This document shows positions 17,690 to 25,274 of a DNA stretch of 64,000 nucleotides, in pieces. Below the pieces are notes generated by a model. It was not told the origin of the DNA and ran no database searches. It was given only the letters and a program-made list of their open reading frames with translations. Every line of letters begins with the position of its first letter. The first letter of the stretch is position 1. Source of the DNA: Streptomyces sp. NBC_00223 (GTDB lineage Bacteria; Actinomycetota; Actinomycetes; Streptomycetales; Streptomycetaceae); assembly GCF_036199905.1 (NCBI RefSeq), contig NZ_CP108109.1, positions 7,532,001-7,596,000 on the forward strand, read 5' to 3'. Position numbers and translations under genes: made by a program.

Positions 17690-17716
17690 GATGCAATTGC
17701 ATCGGAAATTGCATCC
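17690..17716. promoter_or_regulatory. Palindrome GATGCAATTGCATC plus a third half-site
   Basis: A perfect 14-base palindrome at 17690-17703 is followed immediately by GGAAATTGCATCC, giving three AATTGCAT half-sites in 27 bases. It lies in the 200-base divergent spacer between the RsbW-like ATPase and the DUF397 gene. The same core recurs upstream of the methyltransferase at 19971-19982, suggesting one regulator, possibly the XRE protein encoded nearby. Confidence 0.55.
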
Positions 17717-17807
17717 GCAAGTGCTCGGTGGGGTACGTGTGTACCCATCGTGGTCTGTGATGCGGATGCAGACCGCGAGTTGGCGACTCATGAGGGAGTG
17801 ATGCCGA

Positions 17808-18044
17808 GTGCAGCAGTTCGACAACGGCGTGCAGGCCAGTTCGATCGCCGGCGCCCAGTGGATCAAGAGCGGCCGCAGCAATCCGAGCGGCAATTGCGTC
17901 GAGGTGGCCGCGCTGGCGGACGGCAGCATCGCGGTGCGCAACTCCCGGCACCCCGACGGCCCCGCCCTCGTCTACACCCGGGCGGAGATCACCGCGTTCG
18001 TCGAGGGCGCCAGGGACGGTGACTTCGACGCGTTCACGGCCTGA
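17808..18044 (+). CDS. DUF397-domain protein
   Basis: A 78-residue protein with the DUF397 signature WIKSGRSNPSGNCVEVA near residue 18 and VRNSRHPDGPALVYT near residue 44. These small proteins are encoded beside XRE/DUF5753 regulators and act as their partners in Streptomyces development and antibiotic control. A GTG start at 17808 is used; GAGGGAG upstream serves as RBS. It lies 89 bases before the XRE gene and is likely co-transcribed with it. Confidence 0.9.
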   Translation: MQQFDNGVQASSIAGAQWIKSGRSNPSGNCVEVAALADGSIAVRNSRHPDGPALVYTRAEITAFVEGARDGDFDAFTA

Positions 18045-18133
18045 AGTCGGCCGATAAACACCGTCGTTAGGCGGTAGCGACGGGCTCCCCGGTGCAATAC
18101 TGGCCCCGGTCACGTATCAGCCTGGGAGCCCGC

Positions 18134-19036
18134 ATGCCCTCTTCGCCGCAGCCAGTCTCACCCATACAACTGCTTGAACGCCGCCCCGACATGGGGTCGA
18201 AGGCCATGGCACGCGTACTCGGCAACTATCTGCGTGCGCTGCGCGAGGCCCAGGGGCTGAGCCCCAACCAGGCGGGTTCGCACATCAGAGCGCACGCGTC
18301 GAAGATCAGCCGTATGGAGACCGCCCATGTCTCGCTGAAGGTACGCGATGTCGAGGACCTGCTCGACCTCTACGGCGTCGACCCCAAGGAGCGCGCCGAG
18401 ATCACGGCGATGGTGCAGCGCTCCGCCCGCCCCGACTGGTGGCAGCCGTACGGTGAGGTCGTCCCGGACTGGCTGCAGGGGCTCATCGGCCTGGAGCGCG
18501 ACGCCCATGTCATCCGCACCTACGAGACACAGTTCGTGCCCGGTCTGCTCCAGACGCCCGCCTATGCGGACGCCGTCGTCTACAGCGGGCACCGGCTCGA
18601 GCCCCAGCACGAACGGGAGCAGCGGGTCGCCCTGCGGCTGGAGCGCCAGCGGCGGATGACCGAGCCCGGCGCTCCCGTGCTGTGGGCGCTGATCGACGAG
18701 GGCGTGCTGTACCGCCCGGTCGGCGGTCCGCAGGTGATGCGGGAGCAGCTGAAGTATCTGCTCGATGTGCTGCGGGCACCGGGCGTACGGCTCCAGATCG
18801 CCTCCTGGGCGGCCAGCGCCCAAGCCACGCCGGGCGCCGCCGTCACGTATCTGCGCTTCGCGCAGGGCTTTCTGCCCGACGTGGTGTACCTGGAGCACAT
18901 GACCAGCGCGGTCTATCTGGACCGGCTGGAGGACCTGGACAAGTACCGCGCCGCGCTCGACGAGCTGAGTGCCCTCGCGGCGACTCCCGCCGCGAGCCGG
19001 GTCATGCTGGAAGAGGCCCTGCACCGCTACGAGTGA
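18134..19036 (+). CDS. XRE-family regulator with DUF5753 C-terminal domain
   Basis: A 300-residue transcription factor. A helix-turn-helix lies at about residues 30-85 (LRALREAQGLSPNQAGSHI, SKISRMETAHVSL). The remainder is the DUF5753 region: RTYETQFVPGLLQTPAYADAV near residue 140, and VVYLEHMTSAVYL near residue 255. Start ATG at 18134 has GGGAG upstream. It pairs with the DUF397 gene just before it and with the RsbW-like ATPase. A TGCAAT half-site lies near 18091 in its promoter region, compatible with autoregulation (inference). Confidence 0.9.
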   Translation: MPSSPQPVSPIQLLERRPDMGSKAMARVLGNYLRALREAQGLSPNQAGSHIRAHASKISRMETAHVSLKVRDVEDLLDLYGVDPKERAEITAMVQRSARPDWWQPYGEVVPDWLQGLIGLERDAHVIRTYETQFVPGLLQTPAYADAVVYSGHRLEPQHEREQRVALRLERQRRMTEPGAPVLWALIDEGVLYRPVGGPQVMREQLKYLLDVLRAPGVRLQIASWAASAQATPGAAVTYLRFAQGFLPDVVYLEHMTSAVYLDRLEDLDKYRAALDELSALAATPAASRVMLEEALHRYE

Positions 19037-19120
19037 TCGCTCGGTACAGGGCCTTCTCGGCGCGTCACGGGAACCGGACGGACCGGTGGACGTACCGTCG
19101 GGTGACGTCCACGGGCACGC

Positions 19121-19936
19121 TCAGCCCAGACGGGCCACTCCGCCGAACTCGATCCACTCCTCGCCGGGCTGCTTGAGCGCGAGGTCGTTGTCGGGCCGCC
19201 AGGTGGAGACCTCCACCAGACCGGGTTCCAGGATCTCCAGACCGTCGAGGAAGTCGCGCACGTCCTGCTCGCGCCGCACCTCGCCCCACTGTCCGCCGGT
19301 GGACTGGTCCATGAACTCGGTGACCGCCCGCCGGGTCTCGGGGTCCTCGCTGACCAGCTGGCAGACGACCATGTAGCTGCCGGGCGGGAGCCGGCGGGCG
19401 ACGCGGTGGATGACGCCCGAGGGGTCGTCGCGGTCCGGGATGCAGTGCAGCACCGACACGAAGAGCGCGGCGACCGGCTCGTCGAGGTTTATCAGGCGCT
19501 TGACCTCCGCGCTCTCCCATATGGCGTCGGTGTCGCGCATGTCCGCCTGTATGACGGCCGTGTTCTCGTTCTGCTCCAGCAGCGCCCGGCCGTGGGCGAG
19601 GACTATCGGGTCGTTGTCGACGTACACGACCCGGGCGTCGGGGTGGATCCGCTGGGCGACCTCATGGACGTTGTCCTGGGTCGGAAGGCCCGATCCGTGG
19701 TCGACGAACTGCTTGATGCCGTAGTCCTCGGCCAGTACGCGCACCACGCGGCGCAGGAACTGACGGTTGTTCAGGGCGAGGACCTTGGTGCTCGGAACCT
19801 GCTGGAGTAACTGTTCGGTGGCCTCTCGGTCGGCCGGGTAGTTGTCCTTTCCGTTGAGGAGGAAGTCGTACATGCGGGCCACACTGGGCACCGTCACGTC
19901 GATCTTGTCGGTCAGCGGTGTGTCCCCGTATGGCAT
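19121..19936 (-). CDS. SAM-dependent methyltransferase, DUF574 family
   Basis: A 271-residue member of the actinobacterial S-adenosyl methyltransferase family (PF04672). ARMYDFLLNGKDNYPADR near residue 20 is diagnostic; FVDHGSGLPTQDNVHE near residue 76 is the SAM-binding loop, with the acidic residue VVYVDNDPIVLAHG near residue 100. Start ATG at 19936 has GAGGGG immediately upstream; a start 4 codons earlier is possible. The substrate is unknown for most members. A TGCAATTGCA palindrome lies 35-46 bases upstream. Confidence 0.9.
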   Translation of the reverse strand: MPYGDTPLTDKIDVTVPSVARMYDFLLNGKDNYPADREATEQLLQQVPSTKVLALNNRQFLRRVVRVLAEDYGIKQFVDHGSGLPTQDNVHEVAQRIHPDARVVYVDNDPIVLAHGRALLEQNENTAVIQADMRDTDAIWESAEVKRLINLDEPVAALFVSVLHCIPDRDDPSGVIHRVARRLPPGSYMVVCQLVSEDPETRRAVTEFMDQSTGGQWGEVRREQDVRDFLDGLEILEPGLVEVSTWRPDNDLALKQPGEEWIEFGGVARLG

Positions 19937-19970
19937 AGGACCCCTCATGACATCTCGACTCTGCGTAGTG

Positions 19971-19982
19971 CTGCAATTGCAG
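19971..19982. promoter_or_regulatory. Palindrome CTGCAATTGCAG upstream of the methyltransferase
   Basis: A perfect 12-base palindrome sharing the 10-base core TGCAATTGCA with the site at 17690-17703. Its position 35 bases before the methyltransferase start places it over the probable promoter. Confidence 0.5.
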
Positions 19983-20039
19983 GACCGCTCACATCCTAGG
20001 GAGGGATGATCCGCTGGTCGAGACTGTGGCCGAAGCTCG

Positions 20040-20813
20040 TTACGCGGCACACCCGTTGGAGGAGGAGCCGCCGGAGCTGCGGGGGAGCGCGACCTTCACG
20101 TCGAGGCCGCCGGGGCCCGCGTGCGCGCCGGTGAGCCGCGCGCCCGAGGGCAGTCCCGGCACGGTCACCGTACGCGGTCCCAGCCGGCTCGCGAGGGACG
20201 CGCCGCCGCGCACGGTCTCCAGCCGGTCCACCGGGATCTCCTGACCGAGCACGGAGACACTGGTCGGCGTGACGGTCACGCTGTCGGCGGTCGTGGTCGT
20301 GCGGGTGTGCACGGTGACCGGCAGCGGGAGGCCGGCGAACGTACCGGTGAGGGTGAGGCCGCGGTCGTCGTGGCCGGGCCTGAGGCCCGCCGCGGCTCCG
20401 CCGAGCCGCTTGCGCAGCTGGTCGTAGCCGATGGTGGCGGTGGCCGTGCCGCCGCTCATGGCGCCCCTGATCGTGACGTCGTGCAGATCGGCCGCGACGG
20501 ACATGCTCGTGCCGTCGCGGCGTACGTCCTCGGCGCTGATGTGGACCGTGCCCAGCTCTCCGGTGAGCAGCCGCAGCCCGGCCAGCGCCCCGGTCAGGCT
20601 CGCGGAGACCGGACCGGTGGGACGCAGCTTGCAGCTTGCCGCCTCGGCGATGCGGTGGCCGGCGAAGCGCTCCAGCAGCAGATCGGCGGTGCCCGCCACC
20701 GCGACGGCGGTGGCGAGCGCGCCCGCGGTGACCAGCAGCGCCCGGCGCCTGCGGGCGCGGGGGCGCCGCTGGTCACGGGCCCGGGGGTCGGGCTTCTGGA
20801 GGTCGACTGCCAC
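20040..20813 (-). CDS. DUF2993 (LmeA-like) membrane-anchored lipid-binding protein
   Basis: A 257-residue protein with a basic N-terminus (about 1-25), one hydrophobic segment (LLVTAGALATAVAVAGTADLLL, residues about 26-46) and an extracytoplasmic domain. The LLERFAGHRIAEAASCKL start and repeated short beta-strand pattern are typical of DUF2993, related to mycobacterial LmeA, which binds phospholipids in cell-envelope assembly. The Ser/Gly-rich end carries a Cys (SSSNGCAA). Its stop lies 103 bases upstream of the methyltransferase start on the same strand. Confidence 0.82.
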   Translation of the reverse strand: MAVDLQKPDPRARDQRRPRARRRRALLVTAGALATAVAVAGTADLLLERFAGHRIAEAASCKLRPTGPVSASLTGALAGLRLLTGELGTVHISAEDVRRDGTSMSVAADLHDVTIRGAMSGGTATATIGYDQLRKRLGGAAAGLRPGHDDRGLTLTGTFAGLPLPVTVHTRTTTTADSVTVTPTSVSVLGQEIPVDRLETVRGGASLASRLGPRTVTVPGLPSGARLTGAHAGPGGLDVKVALPRSSGGSSSNGCAA

Positions 20814-20985
20814 TCCGACAGCGTAATCGGCGGGGAGGCGAGTGCGGGGGTGGCGCCCGGGCGGTAGGGCGGCCGGCGCGGCGCCCGGAGGGCCGGGGCG
20901 GGTCGCGGGGGACGGTGGAGGGCCGCCGCCGTCCCCCCGTGCGGACGGCGCCGGCCCCGGCCCGTTCAGCCGACCGCGCGGCAGG

Positions 20986-22842
20986 TCAACTCGCGGGATA
21001 GCTCACGATGTTGACCGGTACGGTGTCCACGCCCTGCGCCGGGCCGCCGTAGTTGTTGATCACGTTGTCGATCACACCGGCGCCGTTGAGGGAGACGGTC
21101 AGCAGGTCGTGGAACTTCACACCCGACCGGACCGGGGCCTCGAAGCTGTGGGCGGTGTGGATCGTCGGGTTCACATTGAAGTAGCAGTAGGAGCCCAGAC
21201 CCCAGCCCTCGTGGTGCTTCACGGAGTCGGCGACCTTGTAGGCCGCGTAACCGTTGACGCCGTTGTGGCGGTAGGCCGCCTGGTTCGGCGGGTCGTACGG
21301 CAGCTCGTTCTGGAACATGATCGTGCGGCCCTTGTCGCCGTTCCAGATCACGTTGTGCTTCTGGAAGTGCTCGACGAACAGGCCGGTGGCCAGCACACTG
21401 TCGCCGTTGACGACGACGCCGGTCTCCGAGGTGTTCACCGTCCAGCCGACGCCCGTGCCGTGGTCGGCGCGCCAGGCCCAGATGTGGTCGAGCAGCACAT
21501 TGTCGCTGTTGACGATCAGGGCCGTGGTCGCCTTGCCCGCGCCCGCGCCGCCGACCCGGAAGAACACGTCCTGCACCGACGCCGGTTCGCGCGGGTCGGT
21601 CCGCCCGCCGCGCTTGCCGCCGATCTCCAGCAGCACCCGGGAGTTGACCGGGCCCGCGTCGAAGAGCACACCCGCGATCCGTACGCCCCGGCTGTCGGCG
21701 ACCGTCATCGGCACCGAGCCGTTGGTCGGGGTGAGGGTCGGGAAACCGAGGCCGAGGACGACCGTGCCCGCCCACTTGACCTGGATCGTGCCGTTGAGCT
21801 TGTAGATGCCCGGGGTCAGCAGCAGGTGCTTGCCCTGCGACAGCGCCTTGTTGATGGTGTGCACCGAGTCGCCCGGCTTCGCGATGAAGAAGCGCTCGAT
21901 CGGCACGGACGAGCCGCGGGTCGTACCGCCGCTCCACGAGGCGCCGACCGCGTCGTGCCGCAGCGCGGGCAGGAACACCCGGTAGCGGCCGTGCTCGTCG
22001 ACGTACAGGAACGGCTTCTCGCGGCTGAGCGGGCTGGTGGGCAGCGTCGTGTACGGCGGGTTGGGGAAGGACTGCTCGGGGGCGCCCTGGACGCCGGCGA
22101 AGACCTGGTTCCACACGCCGTTGGACCAGCTGCCGACCGAGCTGTCGCGGGTCAGCCACTGCTGCTGCGAGGCGTTGATGACCTGGCCGTCGACCACCGA
22201 GTCGGCGATGAAGCCCCCGCTGGAGTAACCGCCCTGACGCGGGAAGAGGAAGAGCTGGCCGCGGATGTGCACCCGGCGCAGCGGCGCGGCCTGGGAGACC
22301 GCCCACCAGTCGATGCCGTCGGTCGGGACCACGGCCAGATTCTCCGCGGAACGCCAGAAGTTGGTGAGCGCGCTGTCGCCGCCGCCCGGCTGGTCCTGGC
22401 CCTCGACGCGCACGGCGCCGTTGATGGTGACGTCGTCGGGCGACAGGCCCAGACCGGCCACGGACGTGTAGTAGCCGAGCTGCGCGTCGACGTCGTACGT
22501 GCCGGGCTTGAAGAGGAACGCGTAGCGCTGCGTGCCGAATTCGGCGGGGACGCTGATCCGCGCGGCGGCGTCAAGCGCGGCCTGGATCTCGGCGCTCGGG
22601 GTGCTGGGGCCGAACACCTTGACGTTCGGGCCGAAGTCCGGCTCGGCCGGGGGGTGAGGGTGGGGGCGCGGGTGCGGCCTGGCGGGTGAGTGCGCCGCCG
22701 CGGGGGTGGCGGCGCCCGCCACCGGCACCGCGGTCGCCAGGGCGGCCGCGGTCACGAACGAGCGGCGGCTCAGTGCGCTCCCGCCCTCGGATCTGCGTTT
22801 GGGCTCGGGGAGTTCACTGTCTGCGGCCCTGAATGAAGTCAT
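20986..22842 (-). CDS. Tat-secreted beta-helix protein, GH55-like (exo-beta-1,3-glucanase candidate)
   Basis: A 618-residue exported protein. The Tat signal SRRSFVTAAALATAVPVAGA lies at about 25-45, with the cleavage region AAAHS. A His/Pro-rich linker is followed by two parallel beta-helix halves: FGTQRYAFLFKPGTYDV near residue 105 and GKHLLLTPGIYKLNGTIQVK near 345. FQNELPYDPPNQAAY near residue 520 resembles the catalytic region of Streptomyces GH55 laminarinases as I remember it. Databases often call such proteins adenylyl cyclase, which is not supported by any cyclase motif here. Two LacI-type operators flank its promoter, fitting carbohydrate control. Confidence 0.68.
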   Translation of the reverse strand: MTSFRAADSELPEPKRRSEGGSALSRRSFVTAAALATAVPVAGAATPAAAHSPARPHPRPHPHPPAEPDFGPNVKVFGPSTPSAEIQAALDAAARISVPAEFGTQRYAFLFKPGTYDVDAQLGYYTSVAGLGLSPDDVTINGAVRVEGQDQPGGGDSALTNFWRSAENLAVVPTDGIDWWAVSQAAPLRRVHIRGQLFLFPRQGGYSSGGFIADSVVDGQVINASQQQWLTRDSSVGSWSNGVWNQVFAGVQGAPEQSFPNPPYTTLPTSPLSREKPFLYVDEHGRYRVFLPALRHDAVGASWSGGTTRGSSVPIERFFIAKPGDSVHTINKALSQGKHLLLTPGIYKLNGTIQVKWAGTVVLGLGFPTLTPTNGSVPMTVADSRGVRIAGVLFDAGPVNSRVLLEIGGKRGGRTDPREPASVQDVFFRVGGAGAGKATTALIVNSDNVLLDHIWAWRADHGTGVGWTVNTSETGVVVNGDSVLATGLFVEHFQKHNVIWNGDKGRTIMFQNELPYDPPNQAAYRHNGVNGYAAYKVADSVKHHEGWGLGSYCYFNVNPTIHTAHSFEAPVRSGVKFHDLLTVSLNGAGVIDNVINNYGGPAQGVDTVPVNIVSYPAS

Positions 22843-22915
22843 GAGGTACGACCCACCTTTACAACACGTATTGCCAGCAACCCGACGACGCATGGGCGTT
22901 GTGCGAGCGCGTCCT

Positions 22916-22927
22916 GAGAGCGCTCTC
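22916..22927. promoter_or_regulatory. LacI-type operator copy 1 (GAGAGCGCTCTC)
   Basis: A perfect 12-base palindrome with the central CG typical of LacI-family operators. It lies just downstream of the proposed -10 on the minus strand, where bound repressor would block initiation. Confidence 0.65.
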
Positions 22928-22936
22928 TCGCAGACG

Positions 22937-22966
22937 TACCCTGGAGGCCGGGCGGCCCTGTGTCAA
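22937..22966 (-). promoter_or_regulatory. Candidate sigma-70-like promoter of the GH55-like gene
   Basis: On the minus strand a consensus -35 TTGACA (22961-22966) is followed after 18 bases by AGGGTA (22937-22942) as a -10. It lies between the two GAGAGCGCTCTC operators, about 95 bases upstream of the start codon. Confidence 0.55.
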
Positions 22967-22975
22967 GCGGTTGCA

Positions 22976-22987
22976 GAGAGCGCTCTC
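22976..22987. promoter_or_regulatory. LacI-type operator copy 2 (GAGAGCGCTCTC)
   Basis: An identical palindrome to copy 1, here extended to the 14-base AGAGAGCGCTCTCT (22975-22988), upstream of the -35 box. Its centre is exactly 60 bases from that of copy 1, suggesting cooperative binding or looping. Confidence 0.65.
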
Positions 22988-23197
22988 TGGAGAGTGGAAC
23001 GGTGGGTGATCCGAGGTGTGAGTGGGGCTTGTGGGGTGCGAAACGGCGGTTCCGGCGGGCGGCGCTCGGTGTCCGGACGGGCCTGCCGATGGCCGACTCG
23101 CCCTGCCTGTAAGGGAGTTGGGCTGTGCGGCGCGGTCGGCGCCTCGCCCGCCGGGCTCCGCTCCCGCGCGGCCCGGACCTCCCGGACGGGTGGGCCG

Positions 23198-24256
23198 TCA
23201 GGGCGCGTCGGTCCGCTTCCGGGGCGCGTGCAGGAGGCCGGCCAGGGGAGGTTCCGCGGCGAGTACCGCGCCCGCGGTGATCGTCGCGGTCAGCGCGGCG
23301 CACACCGCGACCAGCCAGGACAGCAGTGTGAAGACCGACCCCAGCGAACCGTACGCCGCCAGGCTGCGGTTGAGCGCCCTCGGCATGTAGATCCGGGCCG
23401 TGACCGACAGCGCGGTCATCGCCGCCGCGGTGAGGACCGCGCCCGGCAGCAGCGGCAGCCACCGTACGCGGGGGCCGAGCAGCAGCCGCTGGGTCCACCA
23501 CCACACCGCCACGTCCGCGAGGAAGATCAGCGGGACCCCGAGCCACAGCCCCGTACCGAAGCCGTGGCGCAACGGCCCCTGGACGACGAGGACCGCCACC
23601 CACGTCACGATCCACGCGAACCACCGCCAGGCCGCCACCCGCGTCGCCGCCCTCGGCAGCCGCCAGGCCCGCTCGCACACCCGGGCCATCGCCCGGCTGC
23701 TCGCGGTGGCCGACAGCAGCGCCATGACGATGCCGATCGCCCCCGTGGTCTGCCGCAGGGTGTCGGTGCTCGCGCCGTGCGCGCCGTTGATCCGGCGCAG
23801 TTGCTCGTTGGAGGCGCCGGTGAGCCCGAAGAGCTCCTGGGCGGAGTCGACCAGTTGGTCGCGTACGCCCTGCGGGGTGAAGGCCGCGACGACGAACATG
23901 AACGGGATGGCGGTCAGGAAGATCTGCGCGGCCAGCCGGGTGGCGCCGTCCAGGACGTTCACCGAGAGCAGGCGGGCGGTGAGTTCGGTGATCACCGGGA
24001 AGCGGCGCTCGGCGGCGCGGCGCAGCGCGACGGCGCGGGATCGCAGGGCGGTCCACAGGCCGGTCCACGGGCCGGGGCGTGGGCTGTCGGGGTACGGGCC
24101 GTGTTCCGGATCGGGGCCGGGTGTGGGACCTGGCTTGGGGTCGGGGTCCGGCCCGGGTGGCAGTTCGGGTGGTGTGGCGGCCATCAGCGCCGGGACGTCC
24201 CGGGCCGGAGCCTTCGCCCGTCGGGCGCGGCGTGCGGTGGGACGGTCGGGCGGCAC
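23198..24256 (-). CDS. YihY/BrkB-family integral membrane protein
   Basis: A 352-residue membrane protein of the YhjD/YihY family. After a Pro/Gly-rich cytoplasmic N-terminus (about 1-65), hydrophobic segments include AAQIFLTAIPFMFVVAAF near 110, AIGIVMALLSATASSRAM near 175, WFAWIVTWVAVLVVQG near 210, LIFLADVAVWWWTQ near 240 and LSWLVAVCAALTATITAGAVL near 310. The GTG start at 24256 is uncertain; ATG at 24184 would remove 24 residues. The function of the family (once misnamed ribonuclease BN) is not established. Confidence 0.82.
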   Translation of the reverse strand: MPPDRPTARRARRAKAPARDVPALMAATPPELPPGPDPDPKPGPTPGPDPEHGPYPDSPRPGPWTGLWTALRSRAVALRRAAERRFPVITELTARLLSVNVLDGATRLAAQIFLTAIPFMFVVAAFTPQGVRDQLVDSAQELFGLTGASNEQLRRINGAHGASTDTLRQTTGAIGIVMALLSATASSRAMARVCERAWRLPRAATRVAAWRWFAWIVTWVAVLVVQGPLRHGFGTGLWLGVPLIFLADVAVWWWTQRLLLGPRVRWLPLLPGAVLTAAAMTALSVTARIYMPRALNRSLAAYGSLGSVFTLLSWLVAVCAALTATITAGAVLAAEPPLAGLLHAPRKRTDAP

Positions 24257-24496
24257 GGGACGGCCATGGCGACCTCCACGGGGTCGGGTACGCGGGCACG
24301 GGCGGGCGGCAGTCAGGGCATTATGCGTCGAATACGTCCTTCGAGCCCCGTATTGGCGAACGCTCGGCCCGGTCCGCGCTTCCGCCGCCGTACCGCCGTG
24401 GCCGTACTGCCGCTCGTGCCGCCGCCGGCCCGTGCCGGAGGTCCCCGTGGTGCGCGCGGGACCTCCGGCGGGGGCGCGGGCGACGCTGCCCGGCGG

Positions 24497-25267
24497 TCAG
24501 GGCAGCAGCCCCGGTACGTGGACGGCGACCGCCGCGCAGTGCCCGTCAGGGACGGCCACGTCGGTCACCGACCAGTCGGGCAGCGCGACCGCGACCGGCC
24601 CCGAGCCGACGTAGTCCGCGGCCGGGTCCGCGGAGAGCCCGACGCCGCGGCCCTTGAGGTACGCCTCCTTGCGGGTCCACACGCGGGTGAACGCCAGGGG
24701 ACGTTCGGCCGGGGCCAGCAGGGCGAGTTCGGCCGCCTCGCGGGGGTGCAGCACATCGGTGGTCTCGGCGACCGTCCGCGGCGCCGGAATGGACTCGACG
24801 TCCACGCCGACCGGGGCCGTGGCGAAGGCCAGCAGGCTCAGGTCCGCGCAGTGCGAGAGCGAGAAGTGCAGCGCGTCGCCCGGTACGACCGGCCGCCCGT
24901 GCGGCCCGCCGCAGTGCGCGCACGGCGCCCGCGAGAGCGAGACGTCGCGCGGCGGCAGCCCGAGGTAGGCGCCGATCAGCCGGCGCAGCGCCACGTGGGC
25001 GCACACGTAGGCGTCGCGGTCGCCCTCGTACAGGAACTCCGCCGCGCGGGCCAGCTCCTCCGGGTCCAGGGTGACGGGCGCCCGGCGCGACGCGGCGTGC
25101 CGGTGCGCGGTGGTGTCCACCAGCCACACCTGCGGGGCCGCGGTGAGCGCCGAGGTGGGCACGGCGGCGGCGTACACCGTGCCGAGCGCGGTCGGGATCA
25201 GCAGCCCGCCCGCGGTGGCGCTGGCCGGGGGAGGGACGGTGGGGGTCGGGAACAGCGGATGCCTCAT
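24497..25267 (-). CDS. Sfp-type 4'-phosphopantetheinyl transferase
   Basis: A 256-residue enzyme that converts apo carrier proteins to the holo form by adding phosphopantetheine from CoA. It shows the family motifs FSLSHC near residue 138, VGVDVE near residue 155 (Mg-binding Asp/Glu) and WTRKEAYLKGRG near residue 200. It probably activates the eight PCP domains of the NRPS cluster. It starts 7 bases after the MFS gene and is the last gene of the operon that begins with the glutamate mutase subunits. Confidence 0.94.
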   Translation of the reverse strand: MRHPLFPTPTVPPPASATAGGLLIPTALGTVYAAAVPTSALTAAPQVWLVDTTAHRHAASRRAPVTLDPEELARAAEFLYEGDRDAYVCAHVALRRLIGAYLGLPPRDVSLSRAPCAHCGGPHGRPVVPGDALHFSLSHCADLSLLAFATAPVGVDVESIPAPRTVAETTDVLHPREAAELALLAPAERPLAFTRVWTRKEAYLKGRGVGLSADPAADYVGSGPVAVALPDWSVTDVAVPDGHCAAVAVHVPGLLP

Positions 25268-25274
25268 GGCTGCC

